Positions 22,371 through 33,204 are shown, counted from the stretch's first letter. The stretch is 64,000 bases of DNA from Lytechinus pictus (GCF_037042905.1 NC_087247.1:65061420-65125419), one strand, 5' to 3'. Notes: a model not told the origin generated them from the sequence alone. A program made the numbers and translations.

Positions 22371-23583
22371 AACAAGTGGAACGCCTCTGGCAGTCTCGCC
22401 TGCATTACGCAATTTAATATAGCAGCAGTGCTAACTTTTAAAAACTACTATAAAATAATCATTCACAAAAACATCATTCATATAATGACATAATACCACG
22501 TTCACTGACCATAAATGACATTTGAACGGAGACTTAAGACTGTCAACTACACCCATGTCCACATTTCATTCACTCTATCCATAAACTTTCAAAGTTATGA
22601 TGGCACTTCAACAATTACCCCAACATGGCATAAGTTTATTGACCTTTAATGACCTTTGACCATGGTCATGTGACCTGAAACTCGTACAGGATGTTCAGTG
22701 ATACTTGATTACTCTTATGTCCAAGTTTTATGAACTAGATCCATAAACTTTCAGAGCTAGGATGGTAATTTAACATATACCCCCAACACAGCCAAAGTTC
22801 ATTGACCTTAAATGACCATTGACCATGGTCATGTGACCTGAAACTCGCACAGGATATTCAGTGGTACTTGATTAACCTAATGTCCAAGTTTCATGAACTA
22901 AATCCATAAATTTTCAAAGTTATGATGGTAATTCAACAAATACCCCCAACTTGGCCAAAGTTCATTGACCCTAAATGACCTTTGACCTTGGTCATGTGGC
23001 CTGAAACTCAGGCAGGATATTCACTAATACTTGATTAACCTTATGTCCAAGTTTCATGGACTAGATCCATAAATTTTCAAAGTTATGATAGTAATTCAAC
23101 AAATACCCCCAACTTGACCAAAGTTCATTGACCCTAAATGACCTTTGACCTTGGTCACGTGACCTGAAACTCTACCAGGATGTTTACTAATACTTGATTA
23201 ACCTTATGCCCAAGTTTCATGAACTAGGTCCATATACTTTCTAAGTTATGATGTCATTTCAAAAACTTAACCTTCGGTTAAGATTTTGAAAATAATTTTC
23301 CCAACATGGTCTAAGTTCATTGACCCTAAATGACCTTTGACCTTGGTCATGTGACCTGAAACTCAGGCAGGATGTTTAGTAATACTTGATGAACCTTATG
23401 TCCAAGTTTCATGAACTAGGTTCATATACTTTCTAAATTATGATGTCATTTCAAAAACTTAACCTTATAGGTTAAGATTTGATGTTGACGCCGCCGCCGC
23501 CGTTGCCGCCGCCGCCGCCACCGCCGCCGCCGTCGGAAAAGCGGCGCCTATAGTCTCGCTCTGCTATGCAGGCGAGACAAAAA
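22371..23583 (+). repeat. Interspersed repeat with nuclear-receptor-like motif array, copy 2
   Basis: Has the same ends as 3024-3975 (AACAAGTGGAACGCCTCTGG; GCAGGCGAGACAAAAA) and five diverged internal units with TGACCTTTGACC or a close variant. It interrupts a type-B satellite unit: left and right flanks join to restore the expected CTCAATATATATAAAAACG of that unit. The insertion is therefore younger than the satellite arm. A long (GCC)n run lies at about 23488-23532. Confidence 0.88.
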
Positions 23584-25146
23584 CGTGGAATATATTGGAA
23601 TGTATATGAGTGTGGGCTACTAAAACGAAGGCACTAGCCCCTTGTTTTTCTTTACAAATTGAAAGAAGGGAAACCCCCCTACACACACCCAAAATATATT
23701 TCAGGAGCAATCTTCCAATTGTATTTTATAAACAGGACTTTTAGTTGAAATTTACTCCTCAATATACGAAAAAACATAGAGTATATAGGGGTGTGGGCTA
23801 CTAAAACTAAAGCACTAGCCCGTTGTTTTTCTTTACAAATTGAAAGAAGGGAAACCCCCCTACACACACCCAAAATATATTTCAGGAGCAATCTTCCAAT
23901 TGTATTTTATAAAGAGGACTTTTAGTTGAAATTTACTCCTCAATATACGAAAAAACATAGAGTATATAGGGGTGTGGGCTACTAAAACTAAAGCACTAGC
24001 CCGTTGTTTTTCTTTACAAATTGAAAGAAGGGAAACCCCCCTACACACACCCAAAATATATTTCAGGAGCAATCTTCCAATTGGATTTTATAAAGAGGAC
24101 TTTTAGTTCAAATTTACTCCTCAATATACGAAAAAACCTAGAGTATATAAGGGTGTGGGCTACTAAAACTGAAGCACTAGCCCGTTGTTTTTCTTTACAA
24201 ATTGAAAGAAGGGAAACCCCCTACACACACCCAAAATATATTTCAGGAGCAATCTTCCAATTGTATTTTATAAAGAGGACTTTTAGTTGAAATTTACTCC
24301 TCAATATATATAAAAACGTGGAATATATAGGAATGTATATGAGTGTGGGCTACTAAAACGAAGGCACTAGCCCCTTGTTTTTCTTTACAAATTGAAAGAA
24401 GGGAAACCCCCCTCTACACACCCAAAATATATTTCAGGAGCAATCTTCCAATTGTATTTAATAAAGAGGACTTTTAGTTCAAATTTACTCCTCAATATAC
24501 GAAAAAACATAGAGTATATAGGGGTGTGGGCTACTAAAATTAAAGTACTAGCCCGTTGTGTTTCTTTACAAATTGAAAGAATAGAAACCCCCCTACACAC
24601 ACCCAAAATAAATTTCAGGAGCAATCTTCCAATTGTATTTTATAAAGAGGACTTTTAGTTCAAATTTATTCCTCAATATATATAAAAACGTGGAATATAT
24701 AGGAATGTATATGAGTGTGGGCTACTAAAACGAAGGCACTAGCCCCTTGTTTTTCTTTACAAATTGAAAGAAGGGAAACCCCCCTCCACACACCAAAAAT
24801 ATATTTCAGGAGCAATCTTCCAATTGTGTTTTATAGAGAGGAGGTTTAGTTGAAATTTACTCCTCAATACACGAAAAAACCTAGAGTATATAGGGGTGTG
24901 GGCTACTAAAACTAAAGCACCAGCCCGTTGTTTTTCTTTACAAATTGAAAGAAGGGAAACCCCCCTCCACACACCCAAAATATATTTCAGGAGCAATCTT
25001 CCAATTGTATTTTATAAAGAGGACTTTTAGTTGAAATTTACTCCTCAATATACGAAAACACATAGAGTATATAGGGGTGTGGGCTACTAAAACTAAAGCA
25101 CTAGCCCGTTGTTTTTCTTTACAAATTGAAAGAAGGGAAACCCCAC
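23584..25146 (-). repeat. 181-bp-family array, right arm segment II
   Basis: About 8.6 units in - orientation, alternating type A (CATAGAGTATATAGGGGTGT, AAACTAAAGCACTAGCCC) and type B (ACGTGGAATATATAGGAATG, AAACGAAGGCACTAGCCC). The order from 23584 reads approximately B, A, A, A, B, A, B, A, A. Similarity to the left arm is highest at this outer end. Confidence 0.93.
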
Positions 25147-25287
25147 CTGACCCCGTTTGTTTGATTTGTACAAGAATGCACGCTTCTCTTCGTGCGCAAA
25201 ATCCTGTATCTGATCTATCTTACATCGCGATATTGTTGGCTGGAACTGTTGGCTGGCTTGCTGTTGGCTAGCTTATTGTTGGCTGAC
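25147..25287 (-). repeat. Right copy of the 140-bp inverted repeat flanking the satellite
   Basis: CCTGACCCCGTTTGTTTGAT to GGCTAGCTTATTGTTGGC is the reverse complement of 12190-12329 with a few substitutions. It abuts the satellite array directly, whereas the left copy is separated from its array by about 245 bp. Confidence 0.85.
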
Positions 25288-27142
25288 TCTACTCCGGCGG
25301 TAGCTCCCGCGAAGACTAATATAATAATTAATTATTTAATAGGCACGATTATTACGGTACCGGTATAAATTATTTCATTTACGGTACCAGTACTCAGTAG
25401 GCCTAGTCTATATTATTTTTTTGCATATTGAAGTTCACACTCACATTCCTTAAAATAAATCATCATTTTTCACTGCATTTTTCACTCACCTAAAAGAGTA
25501 AAATGAATATCCGCAGCCTTTTTACTTTCTGAACTCCGCGTACGTACCGGTACCGCACGTACGTGCACGTTACACGCAGTCAATGGAAAGTATATGTGTC
25601 GCGCCATCTTGGTTAATTTCACCACTACGTTGCGAGAGGGCGCTCGTCAAATTTTACAAAAAAATTCGTAAGAGACAGGCTCGTAATTATGAGGTGACTT
25701 TAGGCCACAATAATTAATTCAGGGATGGTCCGGAAAATAAGTCGTGTCGATTTTCGAATTTAGGAATGTATAACGAATCAATACATATAAAATTCATCAA
25801 TACTCATGATGTTTAATGAGTAAAACAAAGCCTTCTTCCCCGGCGTCGCACGTCCTCCCGAGTTACGGTGGTGCTCTTGCACATTTTGGGTATAGTTCAA
25901 ATCATCAATAATATCTCGATTCTGCAACTTATTGTATCCTAATTTCATGATTTTTTGTATTATTTAGGTCATTTGCAACACTTTATTCATTGACAATTAC
26001 AAGTGTTAATTTCAAACTTTCCCGCTATTGAGTCTTGAATCTACCCTTGTCCGCAGGCCCCTATAGTGTGTACTGTGTCATTATGTGTGTGTCTATGGAG
26101 CACCACATCCCAAATCTTACAAAATCGTGCTGATTCTGTGGCATTAAAATACCTCGTAAGACAAAGAGAGTTCCAGTTTTGAATTTTCCTGAAAAATTTA
26201 CCAGAAAATTAAAGCTAAAAGAGCAATATTGTGATGAAAAGGATGTACACCCCCCCCCCCCTCCCCTTGCCCCACATGTGTAGCTGTGCCAATATACTCA
26301 ATCACAAAGAAATGATATGATTGGTTTTATATTTTTGCAGCAGGAAATAATAATAATGATAATAATAACAATTAAAATAAAATAATAATTATAAATAAAT
26401 TAATGACAATGATAATAATAATAGTAATGATAATAATAATCATAATGGCTGTTCAAAGTAACTTCTTTCACTGGCTGTTATTCCTTCAATCATTTTGTCA
26501 ATTTGTACTTGTTTATGTAAAAATCATGTTTATTATTTATTGCTATTATAATGTAAATGTTGCAATTTTGTAATTTGATTCTTTTTTTATTTTGTGTTAG
26601 TATTTATATAAATGTTTTTCATGGTAATGTTATATGTTTATCACGAGTGGAGTTGGAGGTAGCTTATGTCTCTTATTTTCCCTTGGAAACTTTGAGGAGA
26701 AATTTATTAAATGAATTTAATGTTTAAAACTCTTCATCTGGCTGGCCCCAATTAAAAAAATTTACAACACATTATAGATATTGAATTTCAAATATTATTA
26801 TACGAAAGGTAAACAGAACAATGTAGACCTGTATTGAAGGCAAGTGAACAACACAATTTCATAAAGCAAATTAATCTTCCTTTATGCTCTTTCTCTCTCT
26901 CTCTCACTGTTACTGGTCTTTTAAGTTTTAATACAATCATTGAGTTTTTAATGTAGACAATCATAATGTTGCCCCCCCCCCACCCCCCCCCCCCCTCATT
27001 TCTACACATTCTGATTAACTCTCAACATGCAAGGAAAATATGCTCATTGTGGTAATCTTGTTAAAATACAATTTTTATCAAACTAAAAACAAAACTAAAC
27101 ATGCATGCTCTTCATCAGTAGCCAGGGCATGAACATTCTTAC
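25288..27142. other. No firm gene; AT-rich intergenic or intronic sequence
   Basis: Holds GGTACCGGTA-rich sequence at 25355-25390 and 25535-25575, an AAT/ATG trinucleotide-rich microsatellite (26340-26450) and a poly-C tract (26969-26995). On the - strand at about 26201-26166 a 36-nt in-frame segment lies between a TTTTCAG acceptor and a GTATTT donor. It could be a micro-exon following the 27143-27253 candidate, but this is weak. Confidence 0.4.
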
Positions 27143-27253
27143 CTGAAACAAAATCTGTTTCTGAAGCATGCGAACCATGTTTGCTTGCTCCTGGCTAGAC
27201 AGATTACTCCTGGTAAACTCTGAACCGAATATGATTATGGATTCAGCGGTCAT
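27143..27253 (-). CDS. Candidate initial exon of an unidentified gene (37 codons)
   Basis: On the - strand an ATG at 27253-27251 opens a 37-codon frame that ends exactly at CAG followed by GTAAGA, a strong donor, at 27142. The peptide begins MTAESIIIFGSEFTRSNLSS and ends with a polar, helix-like QEQANMVRMLQKQILFQ. Amino-acid composition is protein-like, unlike the low-complexity frames nearby. I do not recognise the family. No convincing second exon is identified; a 36-nt in-frame candidate near 26166-26201 is weak. It could be chance: the donor and ATG are the only signals. Confidence 0.35.
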
Positions 27254-27866
27254 GATAAGAAAATTAATATGAAGTAATATTAAATAAAATTTAAAAAAAT
27301 ATTCTTGTTTATACCACAATCTCAATTACAGTAAATAACCATACGAAATTAATTGAAAGAAAATTTATATTCGATGAGAAAAGAGCAAAATAATTGTAAT
27401 CATTTCTAATCACTCTTCATGCTGTCCACTACGTGTGTTTTGCAAAATATTCAAGATTTAGCAGATGTCAGAAACATATGTGAAAAAAGGAAAATGCTGA
27501 TAAATCAATTTCTGATCTCTAGTCAAGGCAACAATGTGTACCCAGATCAATCTCTTTATTCACTGTATTGATGAGGTAATTTTGATTCAGACCCAAAGAG
27601 CAAGATATCAATGAGAAACATGTGCGTATATCATGATGAATAGGCTATCTTGACAGAAGAGCCCTCAACGCACGTACCCTTCTGGCCTTAACCCCAAGAA
27701 AGAGAGCGAGAGAGATGGTAGTGATCGAGATGAAATAAAGAAAGTTTTGTATAAAAGATCTATAAAAAAAAATTGCATTAAATGTTAATGCAGATATGGG
27801 GTTGTCTAATTTTAAAGAAAATCATTGAAAATGCCCCGGACTGATCATGTCACAAACATGTCACCG
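27254..27866. other. No gene recognised
   Basis: AT-rich sequence upstream of the candidate exon. It could be promoter or 5' untranslated sequence if that exon is real. I see no TATA box or other element I can defend. Confidence 0.4.
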
Positions 27867-28545
27867 CCAGGGGGGCGTTTCATGAAAGGACTTGTCGGAC
27901 GTTTTATCCGACAGTTATAGCCCGGGGGGGGGCACCCCACTCAGTATATAATGCATAGTGGGTATGTGCCGCGGAGGGGACCCCCATTTTTACACTTAAA
28001 TTTCCGTTCCAAGGCATAACAGTTTTGTCTTATTGAGAAAAAGAAAAAGAAAGCCGCTCCAAGGCATAGCATTTTCTTCTTATCGAGAAAAATAGAAGAA
28101 AGATACCCGCTCCAAAGCTTCGCATATTTTCCGCTACGCCGTTCCGGTCGCATTGATCTGCTACGATGAGCCGCAATTTTGGTGAAAAGCGGCCGGAGAG
28201 CGCTGTCCGACCATCGTCTCTGCGCTGGCGCAGCCGGCGGCGCCGTGCTAGCTGCATGCACGTATGCTCGTTCCATTGGGATGCACGCGCAGGCGACCCG
28301 TTCCAATTAAGGACCCCGTTTTCACAAACATTTGTAGTTCCGAAGCCCGTTCCGAGGACCCTCCTTTTTACAATAAGCCCGCTCCAATGCCCCCGTTTTT
28401 TGTCTCGCCCGCGGCACACCCCTACCACTTTTTTGGTCGAGTGCCCCCCCCCCCCACCCGGGAGTTATAGTAACAGTGCTTCTCAACCATCAGAATCCAG
28501 GAAAGTTGTCAGATCTGACAACTTAACTTGATGAACGCCCCCAGA
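27867..28545 (+). mobile_element. GGGGGCGTTTCATG MITE, copy 2, split by an insertion
   Basis: 27867-27920 matches the start of copy 1 (CCAGGGGGGCGTTTCATG, TTATCCGACAGTTATAG). 28471-28545 continues it (TAACAGTGCTTCTCAACC, GTTGTCAGATCTGACAACTT, GATGAACGCCCCC). The element at 27921-28462 lies between. Confidence 0.85.
27921..28462. mobile_element. 542-bp GC-ended transposon with 8-bp target duplication
   Basis: Ends are CCCGGGGGGGGGCAC and the inverse GTGCCCC(n)ACCCGGG. AGTTATAG occurs at 27913-27920 and again at 28463-28470, and a single copy fits the host MITE. An 8-bp duplication suggests a hAT-type insertion. The inside reiterates CCGCTCCAAGGCATAGCATT-like blocks. Same terminal family as 57414-58188. 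The arginine/proline-rich frames here reflect local GC content. Confidence 0.8.
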
Positions 28546-28697
28546 CAAGTCCCAGTTTATCTGACAGTTACCATAGTAATAGTACCTCTCAGCCAATCAA
28601 CATCACCCAGAAGGAAAAACCAGTAAGACCAGTAAGAATTTTTAGTGGTTTCCAGTAGAATTTTACTGGTTTCCAGTATATTTTTACTGGGCCAGTT

Positions 28698-29451
28698 CAG
28701 GGGCGGATCCAGCTTTTTATAAAGGGGGGGGTTGGGGTGGTATGCGAGGGAGCGTAGCGACCGAGTCCAAGCGAGCGGAGCGAGCGAGGGGGGAGGGTGT
28801 GGGAGGGGGGTGTCCCCCCTCCCACAGTAGGGAAAATTTTTGAAAATCTGTGTGTGAAAATGGCGTTTCTTGCATCTAAAACACCACTCTTTTTGGTATA
28901 GAGGTCGTTGCCAAATTAACCCCCATGAAAATTTGTAAAATTAAGTTGCATTTTCCTGCAATGTAAGGCCAGTTAACAACACAGATACAAAGAATTGGGG
29001 ACCTTGGAATAAGCACTGTTAGCCTAATACTTTTATTATGAACAGACTGATAAAAAAGTGAGCAACTTGAACAAGTAATCCAGGAAATGAGCAGCCCAGC
29101 TCAGCGTGCGTTGCCAGGTTAAATCTTCACAAAATCCCCACCCAAACGACACTTAAAATATCCCCAAAGTTGCCAAATTTTGACAGAAAATCCCCAAATT
29201 CGTTTTTCATAAAACTCAATATTATTTTCATTCCCAAATATTTATTTTTCATCCCCAAAGACTTCAACAATCCCCCAATTTTTTTTTTTTTTTTTTTAAT
29301 GTGGGGATTTTGGGGATGAGAATCGGCAACGATGGCCTAGCTTGTCACTTCGGCGGTGGCCCGTGTCCTCAAAAAAAGCTGATGGGGGGGGGGGGGCAAG
29401 GGACTCTGTGACATTTGTTCGCCCGACCCCCCCCCCCCTCCCCCAAAAAGA

Positions 29452-29488
<37 letters not shown>

Positions 29489-29627
29489 TAAATAAATACA
29501 TAGAAATAGAATAAAATAAAATTACAAGTTTAAAAAAAAAGATAAGATTTAAAAAAATGGTCCCCGGATTTTTTTTTTGGGGGGGTTGCAACCCCCCCAA
29601 CCCCCCCCCCCCCCCTCTAGATCCGCT
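28698..29627. mobile_element. Nested GGGGCGGATCC-ended element
   Basis: Starts CAGGGGCGGATCCAGC followed by a G-run. Ends with a C-run and CTCTAGATCCGCTTG. The flanks rejoin to GCCAGTTGATTTTTAACTGG, a sequence present intact at about 29780-29800, so the empty site is known. It contains the GAGCGAGCGGAGCGAGCGAG type motif, poly-G/C runs and an (ATA)n tract at 29447-29487. No gene. Confidence 0.75.
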
Positions 29628-30721
29628 TGATTTTTAACTGGACCAGTAAAAATCCACTGGAGCTCCCCCAGTTCCAACAATTGCATTCCAGTTGAAGCAA
29701 TTAGTAATACCAGTTAAATTGTTTTTCATCAAACTGGTGTTTCTGGTCCAATAAATGGTTTCCAGTATATGTTTACTGGACCAGTTGATTTTTAACTGGA
29801 CCAGTAAAAATCAACTGGAGACCAGTTCAAACAATTGCATTCCAAATGAAGTAATAAAAGTAGTAATACCAGTTAAATTGTTATTCATCAAACTGGTGTT
29901 ACTGGTCCAATAAATAATGACTTTATCTCGAGTCAAATCATTTGACGAATTATGGAAAATGAATCTTGCAATTCAGAGAAAGTTACTATCGTTATCATTG
30001 TTATCATCATTTTTTCTTATAATTATCATAATTATTATTATTATGATTATTATGATCATTGTTGTTATCATTCTTATTACTGTTATCATTGTTATCGATA
30101 TTGTAATTATTGTTATTAATATTATCATAATTATCAAGTATTAACATTATCATTAAAATAATTATTTCCTTTATTATGATAATTATGATTAAGATCAATG
30201 CAAGATATATTCCTCTGATATAGTCAACTGGTCTAAAGTAATTCATTGTTTGAAATTGAACTGGTCAAGACAAGTAATACCAGTTATTCTGATGATGCTG
30301 ATCACGTGGTTTACCTCATTTGCATATTTCCTATTTTAAAAAGAAAAATCAGGATTTAGAATGGAATATCCTTGCAATGGCACTCATAGTTGTTTAAAAA
30401 CTTTCCAAATAAGTGTGTGAACTACTTCACAATGAAAGTGTGTAATTTCATATATCACATTTAGAATAACAGCAGAAAGATTAATTTACTAACCATCTTT
30501 TTCATCACATTTCACTTACCATAGTATATAACAAACCAAATGTATGTAATAAAGAGATCCAGTAAGACCAGTTCGAGGACCAGTTCGACCAGTTCGAGGA
30601 TCAGTCAGACCAGTAGAAAATACCAGTAAAGACCAGCTTGAAGACCAGTATGAAGACCAGTGAGACCAGTAACAACCACCAGAAATAAGACCAGTATAAA
30701 ATTCCAGTAATTCAAGACCAG

Positions 30722-30871
30722 TTTAATTTTTAACTGGACCAGTATGACCAGTTTAATTTTTAACTGGACCAGTATGACCAGTTTAATTTTTAACTGGACC
30801 AGTATGACCAGTTTAATTTTTAACTGGACCAGTATGACCAGTTTAATTTTTAACTGGACCAGTATGACCAG
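30722..30871 (+). repeat. 30-bp tandem repeat, five units
   Basis: The unit is TTTAATTTTTAACTGGACCA followed by GTATGACCAG, repeated five times with no visible change. It lies near the right end of the ACCAGT element and has probably expanded recently. Confidence 0.92.
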
Positions 30872-31012
30872 TTAGACCAGTAAACCGATGTTCCAATTTC
30901 CAGAGTTACCAGTTAAAATTTTACTGGTCTTACTGGTCCAGTGGAACTGGTTTTTCCTTCTGGGCAGAGAAAGATGTCAGATCTGACAACTTGTCGGATG
31001 AAAATGTGAGTG

Positions 31013-31164
31013 TTTCATCAACATTTTCATCCGACAAGTTGTCAGATCTGACATCTTTCCTTGATTCTGATTGGCTGAGAGGCACTGTTACTATAGTAAC
31101 TGTCGGATAAAATGGGACTTGTCGGATAAAACGTCCGACAAGTCCTTTCATGAAACGCTCCCCA
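31013..31164 (-). mobile_element. GGGGGCGTTTCATG MITE, copy 4 (inverted)
   Basis: Reverse-complement copy: ATTTTCATCCGACAAGTTGT, GATTGGCTGAGAGGCACTGT, ACGTCCGACAAGTCC, TTTCATGAAACGCTCCCC. It forms a head-to-head palindrome with the end of copy 3 (30967-31012). Confidence 0.85.
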
Positions 31165-31323
31165 GGGGAGTGTTTCATCAATATTTTCATCCGACAAGTT
31201 GTCAGATCTGACATCTTTCTCTGATGTTGATTGGCTGAGAGGTACTGTTACTATGGTAACTGTCGGATAAAATGGTACTTGTCGGATAAAACGTCCGACA
31301 AAACCTTTCATGAAACGCCCCCC
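31165..31323 (-). mobile_element. GGGGGCGTTTCATG MITE, copy 5 (inverted)
   Basis: Directly follows copy 4 in the same orientation: GGGGAGTGTTTCATCAATAT to TTTCATGAAACGCCCCCC. Five copies (one at 10 kb, four here) make this the most frequent discrete MITE in the window. Confidence 0.88.
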
Positions 31324-33204
31324 AGTCTTAGATTTATCAAGTACGGTAGGTATTTATGACATAATTTCTTAAACCGAGACAGGGTACTGCTACTTCTTAT
31401 ATCAGCAGGACACATATTCCATTCTTTAACGCAAATTGTTCTGTATGAATTCAATGTAGCATTAATTCTAGCAAAGGGTTGGTGAATAAGATGTCTCTGA
31501 GTCTGACGTGTGTAATAAATATGAATCTTAGAATTAACCACAAAAGTTTCTTGTAAAAAAGAACATTGCAGGGATTGGTATTTATCATTGGCGGCGGAAG
31601 CCAGACATTTTAGGGGGGACGCAGAAAAAAAAAATTGACAAGCAAATAAAAAAAGGTTATCAACAAAAAATTTAGGGGGAATCGTCCCCCCACCTAAAAT
31701 TTAGGGGGGACACGCCCCCCCCCCCCCGCTTCCGCCGCCTATGGTATTAATACATGAAAATAACACAATTCAGCGAGACCATTTCATTAAATGGTAACAT
31801 ATTAAACTACAAAAAAAGCGGGGAACTTGGAGCCAGATTATTTGAATTTGTTACATATCTTATAGCTTTCTTTTGAAGAACTTGTTTTACGTACATGTAT
31901 GAGCCCTATATGTATTCCCCCAAGCAATATTGCAATACTATAGTACATTAAATGTGGCACAATTAGAGCATTATATAATTAAAGAAACCAATGTTCGTTG
32001 AGGTAAGAAATATCTTACTTTTGATATCACACCAATTACATTACGAGATACTTTAGAACATACATTAAGGTGATAATTCCATGACAAGTATATATCAACT
32101 GTGACGCCAAGAAATTGCACACTTGAGCTGAATTCAATTTGTCGACCACCAACTATTTTTGGATCTATATTATCAATGACCCTCTTTCCCTTTGTTCTAA
32201 ATAAAACACATTTTGTTTTACTTGTATTCAGTAACAGCTTATCTTATTACAACAAAACCAGGCAAAAACATGACAAATTTCAGTATTTACCTCCCGAATA
32301 AGACTTTGCAAGTTCTTATGAGAAAGTAATAAACAGGTGTCATCAGCATAAAGAATATGTAAGCAATTTCGAAGAATTAACAATATCATTAATATAAATT
32401 AGGAAAAGCAGCGGACCAAGAACCGATCCTTGCGGTACTCCAAATTTAATATTTCTATATTCTGAGCTGACACCGTTGATAACTACAAATTGTGACACTG
32501 TGATCAATGGTGTCAAAGGCTTTACTTAAATCAAGGAATGCACCAAGGCAAAATTTTCCATCATTCATAGCAATGATAATCGTGTTAACCAAGTTTGATA
32601 CACCCATACTAGTAGAGCAATTTTTCCTGAAGCCAAATTGATGTGGTGTCATGATATCATATGCAGCAAATAATCATTTAATCTTTTGTACATTATTTTC
32701 TCTAAGATCTTTGAGAAGATAGGCAACAAAGCAATTGGTCTATAATTTTCAATGCATTTTCGATCACTCTTTTTGTAGACGGGAACGATTTTAGCGATTT
32801 TTAACTTAATGGGAACAATACCTTGAGATATTGACTTATTGAAAACATGACACAGTGGTTCAGCAATGACATGAATGCAACCTTTGATAACTTTAGGGGA
32901 AATGTCATCTGAACCACTTGATTTAGAAGCCTTCAATGAGGACACCAGCCTTGTGATTTCATAAACTGATGTTGGTCTCAGAAATAGAGATGATGCATAA
33001 ATTTGCTTTGGCATGAAATCTTTTAAAGATGTTTGGGCTTTTAGAATTTCTTTACTGATATTTTCAGGCAAATCAATAAAATATTTATTAAAATACTCAA
33101 CTTTCTGCAGATCTGTAGTGAGTAAATTTTCACCATGATACATTTCATCTGGTATAAGATTCCTTTTCCCTCTTCCAAGCAGCTCATTTATGTGAGTCAT
33201 TTAT
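31324..33204 (-). pseudogene. Broken non-LTR retrotransposon reverse transcriptase (Jockey/CR1-like)
   Basis: On the - strand, pieces of one pol protein follow in order. 33200-32649 carries the N-terminal RT part, with SGSDDISPKVIK and ENYRPIALLPIFSKILEKI (RT motif 1-2 region). 32652-32470 carries QFGFRKNCST and [13 protein letters not shown] (palm motif A, catalytic Asp). After a frameshift and an internal deletion come [20 protein letters not shown] and [14 protein letters not shown] (the YADD catalytic motif) at about 32440-32310. Next are QFLGVTVDIYLSWNYH and the thumb region (about 32120-31830). 31541-31308 has the typical C-terminal WN..P..IR...S...FK..... segment. Roughly 40 or more codons are missing between DTIDHS and GVPQGS. 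A 159-bp MITE at 31585-31743 also splits it. A 5'-truncated, dead copy. Confidence 0.9.
31585..31743. mobile_element. 159-bp MITE inside the retrotransposon
   Basis: Ends TCATTGGCGGCGGAAGCC and GCTTCCGCCGCCTATG are inverted. GGTATTTA before and GGTATTAA after look like an 8-bp target duplication with one change. The G/C runs inside (TTTAGGGGGGAC, GTCCCCCCAC) are internal inverted repeats. Confidence 0.75.

Larger units (their letters stand above)
28606..30964. mobile_element. 2.36-kb element built of ACCAGT / CTGGACCAGT repeats
   Basis: Ends are CCCAGAAGGAAAAACCAGT and the inverse ACTGGTTTTTCCTTCTGGG. CA at 28604-28605 and 30965-30966 may be a 2-bp target duplication, since the host MITE copy has a single CA there. 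The inside is dominated by ACCAGT, ACTGGT and the palindrome-like ACTGGACCAGT, a 30-bp tandem array (30722-30871) and an AT-rich ATT/ATC microsatellite (30000-30180). It contains a nested insertion (28698-29627). No transposase. Class unknown. Confidence 0.8.
28546..31012 (+). mobile_element. GGGGGCGTTTCATG MITE, copy 3, split by a 2.36-kb element
   Basis: 28551-28605 (GACAAGTCCCAG...CAGCCAATCAACATCA) and 30965-31012 (CAGAGAAAGATGTCAGATC...TGTTTCATCA) join into one MITE when 28606-30964 is removed. The 5' end is truncated against copy 2. Confidence 0.8.

Noticed and set aside
28030..28531. Arg/Pro-rich proteins around 28.2 kb
   Set aside because: They fall inside a TIR-bounded element with an exact 8-bp duplication; the openness comes from GC content.
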